Assembly (NCBI RefSeq): GCF_017565425.1
Contig: NZ_JAGEMK010000004.1
Location: forward strand, 186,001 to 250,000
DNA from: Actinotalea soli
Lineage (GTDB): Bacteria > Actinomycetota > Actinomycetes > Actinomycetales > Cellulomonadaceae
Reading direction: 5' to 3'
Length of the DNA stretch: 64,000 bases
In this document: positions 50,008 through 58,681 of the stretch, piece after piece
Layout: each line of letters starts with the position of its first letter
Numbering within the stretch: the first letter of the stretch is position 1
Translations under genes and position numbers: made by a program
The notes under the pieces: generated by a model
Seen by the model: only the letters and a program-made list of their open reading frames with translations
The model's database searches: none
Told to the model about the DNA's origin: nothing

Positions 50008-51057
50008 TCAGCTCGCAGGTGCGTCGTCGGGGGCCTCGCCACCCGGGCCGTCACCCCCGCGGTCCCCACCACCAGGCGCGTCCCCACCGGGGCCACCACC
50101 ACCGGGCGCGCCACCACTCGGGGGCTCACCGCCGCCCTGGCCCCCACCGCCCTCAGGGGCGGCACCCGCCTGGGGCGTCGTCGTGGTGTCGACGCGGACG
50201 GTCAGGGAGACGGTGTAGCCGGAGTCGACGTCGCCGGTGACGGTGGCGAGCTGGAGCGCACCGCCGTCCTCCCCGAAGACGTTGTCGCTGTCCAGGCTCA
50301 CCTGGGCGAGGTTGCTGGTCGAGCCGCTGTACCCCGCCAACGCGTAGACAGCGGCGGAGACGTCCTCGGGGATGGCGACCTGGGAGGTGGCGATCGCGTT
50401 GCTCGCGTCGTCGATGTCCTCGACGGTCGGGTAGACCTCGAAGTGGATGTGGGGCCAGCGCCCCGTGTAGCAGGCGGGGAAGATCGACGTGAAGCTCACG
50501 AGCCCCGCGGCGTCGGAGACCTGGACGCCACGCAGCCAGGTCTCGTCCTCGACCCCCTCGGAGTACATCGAGTACCGGCCCAGCGCGTCGCAGTGCCACA
50601 CGTAGACCGCGGCGTCCTGGAACGGGACGTCGCCGTTCGCCATGTCGAGGATCGTCAGGTTCAGGGTCATCGGGACACCCTCGGCAGCAGTACCACCGTC
50701 GATGCTGGAGCGGATGTCGCTGCGCACGATGCCGGACTGCTCGAGGACGTCCGGCCCGTTGGACCCGTCGCCGGGGTAGGGGCCAGCGGTCTCGTCCGGG
50801 ATCTCGCCGGCGGGCAGGCCGCCGGCCGTGGGCGTGGCCGTCGCGGTGGTGCTGCCGGAGGTGCCGGCCGAGCAGGCGGCGAGGGCGAGGGCACCGGCGC
50901 CGAAGACCCCGAGGGTCAGCACGCCGCGGCGGGACACGAGGGTGCGGATGTCGAAGGGAGCGCCCTGATCGACGACCTCCTCGTCGGCACGGTCGAGCAG
51001 GCGGCCCTCGTACGCGGGGCCGAGCAGGGTCTGCTCGGGTTCGGGGATGCGGGACAC
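50008..51057 (-). CDS. Tat-exported intradiol dioxygenase-like lipoprotein
   Basis: A 349-residue protein. Around residue 42 a twin-arginine signal SRRGVLTLG leads into a hydrophobic run ending ALAAC, so it is a Tat-exported lipoprotein. The domain resembles intradiol ring-cleavage dioxygenases: AVYVWHCDALGRYSMYSEG (first Tyr ligand) and CYTGRWPHIHFEVYP (second Tyr and two His ligands of Fe3+). The C-terminal 45 residues are Gly/Pro-rich, as if spanning the wall. The GTG start at 51057 has GGAGG. It is transcribed into tatA-tatC-tatB. The substrate is unknown; extracellular catechol-type compounds are a guess. Confidence 0.88.
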   Translation of the reverse strand: MSRIPEPEQTLLGPAYEGRLLDRADEEVVDQGAPFDIRTLVSRRGVLTLGVFGAGALALAACSAGTSGSTTATATPTAGGLPAGEIPDETAGPYPGDGSNGPDVLEQSGIVRSDIRSSIDGGTAAEGVPMTLNLTILDMANGDVPFQDAAVYVWHCDALGRYSMYSEGVEDETWLRGVQVSDAAGLVSFTSIFPACYTGRWPHIHFEVYPTVEDIDDASNAIATSQVAIPEDVSAAVYALAGYSGSTSNLAQVSLDSDNVFGEDGGALQLATVTGDVDSGYTVSLTVRVDTTTTPQAGAAPEGGGGQGGGEPPSGGAPGGGGPGGDAPGGGDRGGDGPGGEAPDDAPAS

Positions 51058-51196
51058 AGGAGTCCTCCGGGGAGTGGTGGGGTCGGGTCTCCCTGACTCT
51101 GCAGAACGCGCCTCGGTGGACCCTGTGGTTCGTCTGTGAGCTCCCTGTGTGCCGAGCCACGTGGTGGCCCGCAGCACCGCTCCCTCTCTGGCAGAA

Positions 51197-51211
51197 TGAT
51201 TCCCGTTCTCA
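51197..51211. promoter_or_regulatory. Zur-like metal-regulator site
   Basis: TGATTCCCGTTCTCA has TGA/TCA arms and the general look of an actinobacterial Zur box. It is 20 bp upstream of the choice-of-anchor M gene. Genes of this kind often belong to zinc or manganese uptake regulons. The match is imperfect. Confidence 0.35.
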
Positions 51212-51231
51212 ACAACTAGAGAGGGTCGTCC

Positions 51232-54200
51232 ATGCACACCCGTACCCGAGTCGGTACAGCGGCGGTGGGAGCGCTCGCACTCCTGGCGGCGTCGTTCACC
51301 CCGCTGGCTGCCGTGGCAGCCGAAGGACCACCACCGGAGAGCGCCGAGCTGCGCGTCCTGTCCCGCATCCACACCGACGCCGTCTCCACCTTCCTGCAGG
51401 GCGACACCTTCGAGCTGGGCACCAAGGCCGACGTCGCCGAGGGCAACGGCACCCGCTTGGACCCCACCGCCGTCCTGTTCCACGTGGACGACGCCTCGAT
51501 CAAGACCGTCCCAGCCGGGTATGAGTTCATCGGCGCGGTCGGCTCGCAGTTCTGGGGCGCCCCGGAGTCCAACCCCTCCACCGGCTCGGGCTACTCCCAG
51601 CTGTGGCCCGGGTTCTCCACCGAGTCCGTCCCCGCCGGCGCGATCGTCGACGACGCCACCACCTTCACCCTGACCAACCTCGACGGCCCCGGGGACCTGG
51701 AGCTGTTCTCGGGCGGCGGCCTGGGCGGCGTGGACCGCATGTGGTCCAGCGACGAGGGCATCAACTCCTTCACCGTCGGCCGCACCCACAAGCACGCCAA
51801 CTGGGCCTTCACCGCCCCCGGCCGCTACACCCTCGACGTCCGCGCCACCGCGACCACCACCGGCGGCACGCCCCTCGCGGCCGAGAACACCTACACCTTC
51901 GTCGTCGGCGAGATGCCCCCCGCGGTCACCACCGAGACCACCCTCACCGCGAGCGCCCAGACCGCCGTCCCGGGCGACGTCGTCTCCCTCGGCGCGACCG
52001 TCTCCCCCGCCGACGCGACCGGCTGGGTCGAGTTCCTCGACGGCACCACCACCCTGGGCCACGAGGCCGTCACCGGCGGCCAGGCCTCCCTCGACGTCGA
52101 CTCCCTGCCCCTGGGCGCACGCAGCATCACCGCGCGCTTCACCCCCACCCTCCTCAACGACTACGAGCCCTCGACCTCGGCCGCGCAGGTCGTCACCGTG
52201 ACCGAGGAGCCCGACGGCGACGTCTTTGGCATCGCCGGTCTCAAGGACACCTACGCCGCCGGCGAGATCATCTCGCTGCGCGCCGCGGGCGTGACTCTCA
52301 CCGACGGCCAGTCCCTGCGGTGGTTGGTCCGTGAAGGCCCCGGCGCCACCGAGTACGTCGCGGTCCAAGGGCCTGAGTACGTCCGCGACGCCAGCGCCGC
52401 GGTCAACGGTGCCCAGGTCGCGGTGGCCCTGATCGAGCGGGTCGACGGGCGCAACGTCACCCGGCAGGAGTCGCCGTGGTCCACCATCACGGTGACCGGC
52501 CCCAACGTCGGGGCGGGCGCCCCCGTGACGCTCACCGGCATCGAGGACTCCTACTACGTGGGCGACCCCATGCGGATCGCCGCCGAGCACACCCCCCTCA
52601 CCGCGGGGCAGACCTACCGCTGGGTCAGCCGCGGCCTGCCCTACGGCACGGCGTGGGAGGAGATCTACGAGCTGTTCCAGCCGACCGGAAACAACCCGTT
52701 CCTCGTCGAGGTCTCCCTCCTCGGCTGGAACGAGGTGGCCCTGCAGGTGCTCGATGCCGACGGCACCGTGCTCGGCCAGTCGCCTGCGATCGTCACGCAG
52801 GTCAGCGAGCGCGAGCTGCAGCTCTCGGGCGCGCGCTCGGTGTACCGCGTGGGCGAGACCATCGAGCTGACCTCTGACCTGTTCCCCGCCCGCCCGGGCG
52901 TCGACTACGCGTGGACGGCCGACTGGGAGCCGATCGACGGCGCGACGTCGTCCTCGCTGAGCCTCCCGGTGACCTCCGGCATGGACGGCACCACCCTCAC
53001 CCTCTCAGCGACCGACGCCGAGACCGGGGCCAGCGTCGCCTACGCCAGCGTGACCGTCCGCGTCACCGATGCGGGAGCGGACGAGCAGCTCGTCCTGCTG
53101 GACTCCCTCTCCGGCCACTACCACCAGGGCGGCACCGTCACCCTGCGCGCGACGGCCGACCCGGTCGCGAGCGACTCCGACACCTACCGGTGGGAGTGGA
53201 AGCGCCCTGACCAGTCCGCCTGGTCCACCATCCCCGGCGCCGAGGCGGCCACCCACCAGGTGATCGCCGAGCAGGCCCTGGACGGCACCGAGGTCCGCGC
53301 CACCCTGCTCACCGCCGACGGCGAGGAGCTCGCCACCAGCGAGACCGTCACCATCTACGTCGACGACCACGGCGCCCCGCCGCGTCAGAAGGCCAGCATC
53401 ACCGGCCTGCAGAACGGGTACACCGCTGGTGACCAGGTCACCCTGAAGGCGACCGTCGCCCCGGCCTCGGTCCTGGACCGCTGGGAGTGGTACGTCCAGC
53501 GCCCCGGCACCGACACCCCGGCCCTGGTCGAGGACACCGACGGCACGAGCCTGACCTTCGAGGCCATCGAGGAGCTCGACGGCGCCTCGGTCTTCGCCAG
53601 GCTCACCTTCGACGACGGCACGGCATACGTGGAGTCCGCGCCGGTGCTGCTCGCCATCCAGGCGGGCGAGCCAGGTGAGCCGGAGCCCGAGCCGACCGAG
53701 CCGGGCGACCCCAGCGAGCCTGGTGAGCCCGGCGACCCCGGCGACCCCGGCGAGCCCGGCGACCCGAGCGAGCCCGGCACGCCGTCGGACCCGTCCGACC
53801 CGGCTGACCCGTCCGAGCCCGGCACCACCAAGCCCACCACCGCCCCCGAGTCCCGCACCGCGGCCGACCTCGAGGGCATCCCGGCCGGCGGGGTCGAGCT
53901 GTCCACCACGTCCCCCCGTCAGGGGCAGGTCGTGACCATCGCGCTGGGCGCCGAGCACGCCAGCACGTGGAACGCCGCCTGGATGTTCTCCACCCCCGTC
54001 CTGCTGGGTGGGGACTGGATCCAGGCCGACGCCCAGGGCAACCTCGCGGTCCGCATCCCGGCCGACGCCCCCACCGGTGAGCACCGGATCGCGGTCTACG
54101 CCGCGGACGGCACCCTCATCGGCTGGACCACCATCGAGGTCGTCGCAGCCGCATCTGGCCCGACCCCGACGGACGACCTGGCCCAGACCGGTGCCACGAC

Positions 54201-54321
54201 CAGCCCGATGCTCGGCCTCGCCGCGCTCCTGCTGGCCCTCGGCGGCGTCGCCGCGATGATCGCCCGACGCATGCGCACCCGCACGGGCGCACACCTGGAG
54301 GAGGGCCCAGCCACGACCTGA
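51232..54321 (+). CDS. Sortase-anchored choice-of-anchor M domain surface protein
   Basis: A 1029-residue surface protein: signal peptide (about 1-29), then the actinobacterial anchored-repeat domain with the hallmark RTHKHANWAFTAPGRYTLDV near 184-203. An Ig-like domain follows (TETTLTASAQTAVPGDVVSL region), then about five related Ig-like repeats beginning like GIAGLKDTYAAGE, GIEDSYYVGD, GARSVYRVGE, SLSGHYHQGG and GLQNGYTAGD. After these come a GDPSEPGEPG-rich spacer (about 810-865) and the sortase signal LAQTG with membrane helix and RRMRTR tail. Members are associated with metal ABC transporters; no such transporter is adjacent. Metal binding by the HxH motif is inference. Confidence 0.9.
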   Translation: MHTRTRVGTAAVGALALLAASFTPLAAVAAEGPPPESAELRVLSRIHTDAVSTFLQGDTFELGTKADVAEGNGTRLDPTAVLFHVDDASIKTVPAGYEFIGAVGSQFWGAPESNPSTGSGYSQLWPGFSTESVPAGAIVDDATTFTLTNLDGPGDLELFSGGGLGGVDRMWSSDEGINSFTVGRTHKHANWAFTAPGRYTLDVRATATTTGGTPLAAENTYTFVVGEMPPAVTTETTLTASAQTAVPGDVVSLGATVSPADATGWVEFLDGTTTLGHEAVTGGQASLDVDSLPLGARSITARFTPTLLNDYEPSTSAAQVVTVTEEPDGDVFGIAGLKDTYAAGEIISLRAAGVTLTDGQSLRWLVREGPGATEYVAVQGPEYVRDASAAVNGAQVAVALIERVDGRNVTRQESPWSTITVTGPNVGAGAPVTLTGIEDSYYVGDPMRIAAEHTPLTAGQTYRWVSRGLPYGTAWEEIYELFQPTGNNPFLVEVSLLGWNEVALQVLDADGTVLGQSPAIVTQVSERELQLSGARSVYRVGETIELTSDLFPARPGVDYAWTADWEPIDGATSSSLSLPVTSGMDGTTLTLSATDAETGASVAYASVTVRVTDAGADEQLVLLDSLSGHYHQGGTVTLRATADPVASDSDTYRWEWKRPDQSAWSTIPGAEAATHQVIAEQALDGTEVRATLLTADGEELATSETVTIYVDDHGAPPRQKASITGLQNGYTAGDQVTLKATVAPASVLDRWEWYVQRPGTDTPALVEDTDGTSLTFEAIEELDGASVFARLTFDDGTAYVESAPVLLAIQAGEPGEPEPEPTEPGDPSEPGEPGDPGDPGEPGDPSEPGTPSDPSDPADPSEPGTTKPTTAPESRTAADLEGIPAGGVELSTTSPRQGQVVTIALGAEHASTWNAAWMFSTPVLLGGDWIQADAQGNLAVRIPADAPTGEHRIAVYAADGTLIGWTTIEVVAAASGPTPTDDLAQTGATTSPMLGLAALLLALGGVAAMIARRMRTRTGAHLEEGPATT

Positions 54322-54365
54322 CCCGACCCCACCGTCGCCTCACCACGGCACGGCCAGACCGCAGA

Positions 54366-54421
54366 ACGACGGGCGCGGGGGCCCCCGCCCCCCCCCCCCG
54401 GGCGGCCCCCGCGCCCGTCGT
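54366..54421. terminator. Bidirectional hairpin terminator with C12 loop
   Basis: Perfect 18-bp arms (54366-54383 and 54404-54421) enclose a 20-nt C-rich loop containing twelve consecutive C. It separates the convergent surface-protein and GatB/YqeY genes. Confidence 0.85.
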
Positions 54422-54445
54422 CGTCCCAGCTGACGCGAGCCCGCG

Positions 54446-54907
54446 CTACGCCCCCGCGAGCGCTCCCCGCACCCGGCCCGACAGCTCCTTGCCGTCCACG
54501 CGCCCGACCGCAGCGGCCCGCGCGTTCGCGGCCTTCATGACCGCGCCCATGTCCTTCATGCCCGTGGCCCCCGTCTCCGCGATGGCCTCGGCGACCACCT
54601 GGTCGAGCTGCTCGGAGGTCAGGGCCTGGGGGAGGTAGGTCTCGATGAGGTCGGCCTCGGCGGTCTCGTTCTCGGCGCGGTCGGTGGCCCCGGCGCCGGT
54701 GTAGATCTCGGCGCTCTCGCGGCGCTTCTTCACCTCACCGGCCAGCACGGCCTGGACCTGCTCGTCGGTGAGCTCGCGCGCGACCTTGCCGGACTTCTCC
54801 GCCGCCCGGACCGCGCCGATCATCTGGCGCAGGGTGTTGGTGCGGAACGCGTCCCGCGCCTTCATCGAGGTGGTCAGGTCCGCCGTCAGCTGCTCGAGGG
54901 TGCTCAT
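54446..54907 (-). CDS. GatB/YqeY domain protein
   Basis: A 153-residue protein with the full YqeY pattern: MSTLEQLTADLTTSMKARDA, the IGAVRAAE segment, KKRRESAEIYTGAGATDRAE and the C-terminal MGAVMKAANARAAAVGRVDG. It resembles the tRNA-binding tail of GatB amidotransferase subunits; stand-alone members have no firmly established role. ATG 54907. Confidence 0.93.
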   Translation of the reverse strand: MSTLEQLTADLTTSMKARDAFRTNTLRQMIGAVRAAEKSGKVARELTDEQVQAVLAGEVKKRRESAEIYTGAGATDRAENETAEADLIETYLPQALTSEQLDQVVAEAIAETGATGMKDMGAVMKAANARAAAVGRVDGKELSGRVRGALAGA

Positions 54908-54950
54908 GGGTCCATGGTGCTGGATGGCGGCGCCCGGCGGGGCCTGCGGC

Positions 54951-55568
54951 TCACCGTGAGCCGGGGGCAGCCCTCTGCGGCGCGAGCACCCCGGCGGTGA
55001 AGGTCGCCATGAGCGCCTCGAGCACCTCGTGCCGGGCCATCTCGTCCTCGCGCACGGCCTCCCAGGCGGTGTAGAGCAGCGACCAGAACGCCCGGCGCAC
55101 CCACGCGACGGGCAGGTCCGGGCGCAGGGCGGGCGCGGCGCGGTCGAGCAGGCGGTCCAGGGGGTCCTCGCCGCCCTCGAGCACGGCCTGGCACGCGGCG
55201 TCCTGGGCGATGAGCGGCTCGGAGTACAGGTACATGAGCACCGGGCCCAGGTCGAGCAGCGCCTCGGCGATGCGCCGCAGGGCCGCGACCGGGTCGCCGT
55301 CGTCGGGCCGGGCCTCGCGGTAGCGGCGATCGGTCTCGGCCACGGTGTGCTGGGCGAGGGCCCGCACCAGGTCCACGCGTTCGGGGAAGTAGCGGTGCAG
55401 GGTGGTCCGGCCCACCCCGGCGGCGTCGGCCACGGCGGTGAGGGACGCGGAGCCGTCCGCGGCGAGCACCGTCGCGGCCGCCTCGAGGATCGCCCGGCGC
55501 GTCCGGGCCTTGGCCCCGCGCTCGACCTCCCCCTCACCCTCCGGGGTCGTCACGCTCGCTGTTGCCAC
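54951..55568 (-). CDS. TetR-family transcriptional regulator
   Basis: A 205-residue regulator with HTH about 22-65 (AILEAAATVLAADGSASLTA then GRTTLHRYFPERVDLVRALA) and a helical ligand domain. GTG 55568 gives a short tail before the HTH; GTG 55553 is an alternative. It diverges from an ABC exporter and probably represses it through the 20-bp inverted repeat at 55617. Confidence 0.88.
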   Translation of the reverse strand: MATASVTTPEGEGEVERGAKARTRRAILEAAATVLAADGSASLTAVADAAGVGRTTLHRYFPERVDLVRALAQHTVAETDRRYREARPDDGDPVAALRRIAEALLDLGPVLMYLYSEPLIAQDAACQAVLEGGEDPLDRLLDRAAPALRPDLPVAWVRRAFWSLLYTAWEAVREDEMARHEVLEALMATFTAGVLAPQRAAPGSR

Positions 55569-55616
55569 GGTCCAACGGTACAGCGTTCGCCCGCGGCGGA
55601 ATAGCCGTTGACTTTT

Positions 55617-55636
55617 GTGGAACATGAGTGTTCCAC
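55617..55636. promoter_or_regulatory. Perfect inverted repeat operator before ABC exporter
   Basis: GTGGAACA-tgag-TGTTCCAC lies 7 bp before the exporter ATG and 48 bp from the TetR start, between the divergent genes. It is the probable TetR binding site. Confidence 0.65.
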
Positions 55637-55643
55637 TCGATCC

Positions 55644-57473
55644 ATGGCCACCGACGCCGCCGAGGCTCCCCCCTCCCCGACCGATCCCGACGCCCCGCCC
55701 CCCGTCCCGCTGCGCTGGCAGAACATCGCGGTGCTGTGGGGGTTCGTCCGCCCGCACCTGCGCACCGTCGTCTTCGGCACCGTGCTGGGCCTGGGCACCA
55801 CCGCGACCGCCCTCGCGATGCCCCTGGCCACCAAGTACGTGCTCGACACCCTGGGCACCGGCGTCTCCCTGGCGGGCCCGGCCATGCTGCTGGTCGGCCT
55901 GCTGATCCTCGGGTCCATCACGGGACTCATCCAGTGGATCGTGCTGGGGCGGCTGGCCGAGCACATCGTGCTGGACGCCCGGCAGTCCCTCGTCCAGCGC
56001 ATGCTGCGCGGGCGCCTGGGCGACGTCCAGCAGCGCACCCCGGGCGAGCTCGTCACCCGCGTCACCTCGGACACCGTGCTGCTCCGCGAGGCAGCCTCCT
56101 CGAGCATCGTGCAGCTGGTCAACGGGCTGGTCTCCCTGGTGGGCACCGTGGTCCTCATGGCGGTGCTCGACGTGCCGCTGCTGCTGAGCACGCTGGCGGC
56201 GATCGTCGTCGTCGGGGTCCTCATGGGGGCCCTGCTGCCCCAGATCGGCAAGGCCCAGCGTCAGGCCCAGGAGTCCCTCGGCCACGTGGGCTCGACCCTC
56301 GAGGGTGCCCTGCGAGCGCTGCGCACCGTCAAGGCCAGCGGGGCCGAGGAGCGTCAGGCCGGGCAGGTCTCGCGCCAGGCCCACGAGTCCGCCCGGCACG
56401 CCATCCGCGCCGTCCGGGTCACCGCCGTGGCGTGGACCATCGCGGGCGGCGGCATCCAGCTCGCCATCATCGTCATCCTCGGCGTCGGGGCCTGGCGGGT
56501 CGGCGAGGGGACCCTCGAGGTCTCGACCCTGGTGGCGTTCCTGCTCTACGCCTTCAACATCGTCGACCCCATCACCACCCTCACCCAGACCTTCACCCAG
56601 CTGCAGTCCGGCGTGGCGGCCGCCGCCCGCATCCGCGAGACCGAGTCCATCCACATCGAGGACCTCCACTCGGGCCGCACCCACCCCGAGACCCTCACCC
56701 ACCGTGCCGACGACGGCGCCCCGCCCGTCCTCGCCCTCGAGGGCGTGCGGCTCACCTACCCCGGGGCCACCGGACCCGCCGTCGACGGCGTGGACCTGGC
56801 TGTGCCCCGCCGCGGGCACACCGCCCTCGTCGGCCCCTCGGGCGCCGGCAAGACCAGCGTGCTCTCCCTGCTGCTGCGCTTCATCGAGCCCGACGACGGC
56901 GTGCTGCGGCTGGACGGGGTGCCGTACGACGAGCTGAGCATCGAGACGGTCCGGTCACGGTTCGCCTACGTCGAGCAGGAGACCCCGCTGCTCTCCGGCA
57001 CGGTGCGGGACAACCTGCTGTTCCGCTACCCCGAGGCCACCGAGGAGGAGGTGTGGGAGGCACTGCGCGCCGTGCGGCTCGAGGCCACCGTCCGCGCCCT
57101 GCCCGAGGGCCTCGACACGCACGTCAACGCCACCGACCTCTCCGGGGGCGAGCGTCAGCGGGTGGCCCTGGCCCGCGCCGTCGTCCAGCGCCCCGCGGTG
57201 CTGCTCCTCGACGAGGCCACCGCCCAGCTCGACGGGCTCACCGAGGTCGCCGTCCAGGAGGTCATCCACCGCACCGCCCGCGAGGGCGCCGTGCTGACCA
57301 TCGCCCACCGCCTCTCGACCGTGGTGGACGCCGACCAGATCGTCGTCCTGGAGGGCGGTCAGGTCCGCGCACGGGGCACCCACGCCGAGCTGCTCGCCGG
57401 GGACGAGCTGTATGCCGAGCTGGTGGCAGCGCTGCGCATCGCCGAGAGCGAACCGACCGCGACGGCGCCGTAG
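55644..57473 (+). CDS. ABC exporter, fused membrane and ATPase domains (ABCB half-transporter)
   Basis: A 609-residue multidrug-type half-transporter. Six membrane helices (about 30-330) precede the ATPase: Walker A GPSGAGKTS, Q-loop FAYVEQETPLLSG, signature LSGGERQRVALARAV, Walker B VLLLDEATAQLD, H-loop IAHRLSTVV. ATG 55644 is used since the in-frame upstream start (55608) would encode the operator. It would work as a homodimer exporting drugs or lipids. Confidence 0.93.
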   Translation: MATDAAEAPPSPTDPDAPPPVPLRWQNIAVLWGFVRPHLRTVVFGTVLGLGTTATALAMPLATKYVLDTLGTGVSLAGPAMLLVGLLILGSITGLIQWIVLGRLAEHIVLDARQSLVQRMLRGRLGDVQQRTPGELVTRVTSDTVLLREAASSSIVQLVNGLVSLVGTVVLMAVLDVPLLLSTLAAIVVVGVLMGALLPQIGKAQRQAQESLGHVGSTLEGALRALRTVKASGAEERQAGQVSRQAHESARHAIRAVRVTAVAWTIAGGGIQLAIIVILGVGAWRVGEGTLEVSTLVAFLLYAFNIVDPITTLTQTFTQLQSGVAAAARIRETESIHIEDLHSGRTHPETLTHRADDGAPPVLALEGVRLTYPGATGPAVDGVDLAVPRRGHTALVGPSGAGKTSVLSLLLRFIEPDDGVLRLDGVPYDELSIETVRSRFAYVEQETPLLSGTVRDNLLFRYPEATEEEVWEALRAVRLEATVRALPEGLDTHVNATDLSGGERQRVALARAVVQRPAVLLLDEATAQLDGLTEVAVQEVIHRTAREGAVLTIAHRLSTVVDADQIVVLEGGQVRARGTHAELLAGDELYAELVAALRIAESEPTATAP

Positions 57474-57531
57474 CTCGACGGCGGTCTGGCCCGGGCTGGC
57501 GGGGCCCCACTCCACGCAGGGCTGGCGTGGG

Positions 57532-57837
57532 CTACGAAGCCAGCCGACGCGAGTCCTCGGCGTCGCGCACCTCGCCCGACCCAGCCACGCCGTCGGGCCG
57601 GTGGATCTCGGCCCACACCGCGTCGAGGGACAGCCCCAGCACCCCCGCGATCGCGGCGACGGTCGTGAAGGCCGGGGTCGCGACCCGGCCGGTCTCGATC
57701 TTGCGGAGGGTCTCGGGCGAGAGGCCCGCGTCGAGGGCGGTGTCGAGCATCGGCCGCTCACCACGCGCGCGGCGCAGCAGGGCACCGAGGCGTCGTCCGC
57801 GTTCGAGCTCGGCGGGGGTGAGCGGCAGCCTGACCAT
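57532..57837 (-). CDS. XRE-family transcriptional regulator
   Basis: A 101-residue protein with a Cro/C1-type helix-turn-helix (LGALLRRARGERPMLDTALD then AGLSPETLRKIETGRVATPA). It diverges from a methionine aminopeptidase gene, a frequent actinobacterial pairing. Repeats in the 67-bp intergenic region suggest it controls both genes. Confidence 0.9.
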   Translation of the reverse strand: MVRLPLTPAELERGRRLGALLRRARGERPMLDTALDAGLSPETLRKIETGRVATPAFTTVAAIAGVLGLSLDAVWAEIHRPDGVAGSGEVRDAEDSRRLAS

Positions 57838-57852
57838 GGGTCGATACTAATA

Positions 57853-57875
57853 CCGGGATAGCATTCCCGGGATAG
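57853..57875. promoter_or_regulatory. Repeated operator between XRE regulator and map
   Basis: CCGGGATAG occurs at 57853-57861 and again at 57867-57875 (14-bp period), with TCCCGGGA forming a small palindrome in the second copy. It is the likely XRE-regulator site. Confidence 0.5.
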
Positions 57876-57904
57876 TTGTTGGACAGCCGAGGAGACGCCA
57901 CCGC

Positions 57905-58681
57905 ATGATCGAGATCCTGAACCCCGCCCAGCTGCCCCGAGCGCGGGAGGCGGGTGCCCTGGTCGGCACGATCCTGCACACCCTCCGCGACCGCGTCACG
58001 GTCGGCACCAACCTGCTGGACGTCGACCGCTGGACCAAGGCCATGATCCTCGAGGCCGGGGGGACGTCCTGCTACGTGGACTACGCACCGTCCTTCGGCA
58101 GCGGGCCCTTCGGCCACTACATCTGCACCTCGGTCAACGACGCCGTCCTGCACGGCCTGCCCCACGACTACCGGCTGGCCGACGGCGACCTCCTGACCCT
58201 CGACCTCGCCGTGTCCCTGGGCGGGAAGGTCGCGGACTCCGCGATCACCTTCGTCGTCGGCGAGGCCCGGTCCCCCGAGGACCTCGCGATGATCGACGCG
58301 ACCGAGCGCGCCCTGCAGGCCGGGATCGCCGCCGCGCGGCCCGGGGCGCGCATCGGCGACCTCTCCCACGCCATCGGCACGGTGCTCAGCGAGGCGGGGT
58401 ACCTGATCAACGTCGAGTTCGGCGGTCACGGCGTCGGGTCGACCATGCACCAGGACCCGCACATCACGAACACCGGCCGTCCCGGCCGCGGCTACAAGCT
58501 CCGCCCCGGCCTGCTCCTGGCCCTCGAGCCGTGGGTCATGGCCGACACCGCCGAGCTCGTCACCGACCCCGACGGCTGGACCCTGCGCAGCGCCACCGGC
58601 TGCCGCACCGCCCACAGCGAGCACACCATCGCCATCACCGAGGACGGGGCGGAGATCCTCACCGCGCCGACGGTCCCATGA
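57905..58681 (+). CDS. map: Methionine aminopeptidase, type I
   Basis: A 258-residue enzyme that removes the initiator methionine from new proteins. The dimetal ligands are visible: LLTLDLAVSLGGKVADSAIT (two Asp), FGGHGVGSTMHQDPHI (His), LLALEPWVMA (Glu) and AHSEHTIAIT (Glu). No N-terminal zinc extension is present, so this may be a secondary, regulated copy. ATG 57905. The stop overlaps the next small gene by 4 bp. Confidence 0.95.
   Translation: MIEILNPAQLPRAREAGALVGTILHTLRDRVTVGTNLLDVDRWTKAMILEAGGTSCYVDYAPSFGSGPFGHYICTSVNDAVLHGLPHDYRLADGDLLTLDLAVSLGGKVADSAITFVVGEARSPEDLAMIDATERALQAGIAAARPGARIGDLSHAIGTVLSEAGYLINVEFGGHGVGSTMHQDPHITNTGRPGRGYKLRPGLLLALEPWVMADTAELVTDPDGWTLRSATGCRTAHSEHTIAITEDGAEILTAPTVP

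Noticed and set aside
53675-53830. Repetitive DNA that could look like a CRISPR or minisatellite
   Set aside because: It encodes the in-frame GDPSEPGEP spacer of the surface protein; unit lengths vary and there are no spacers.
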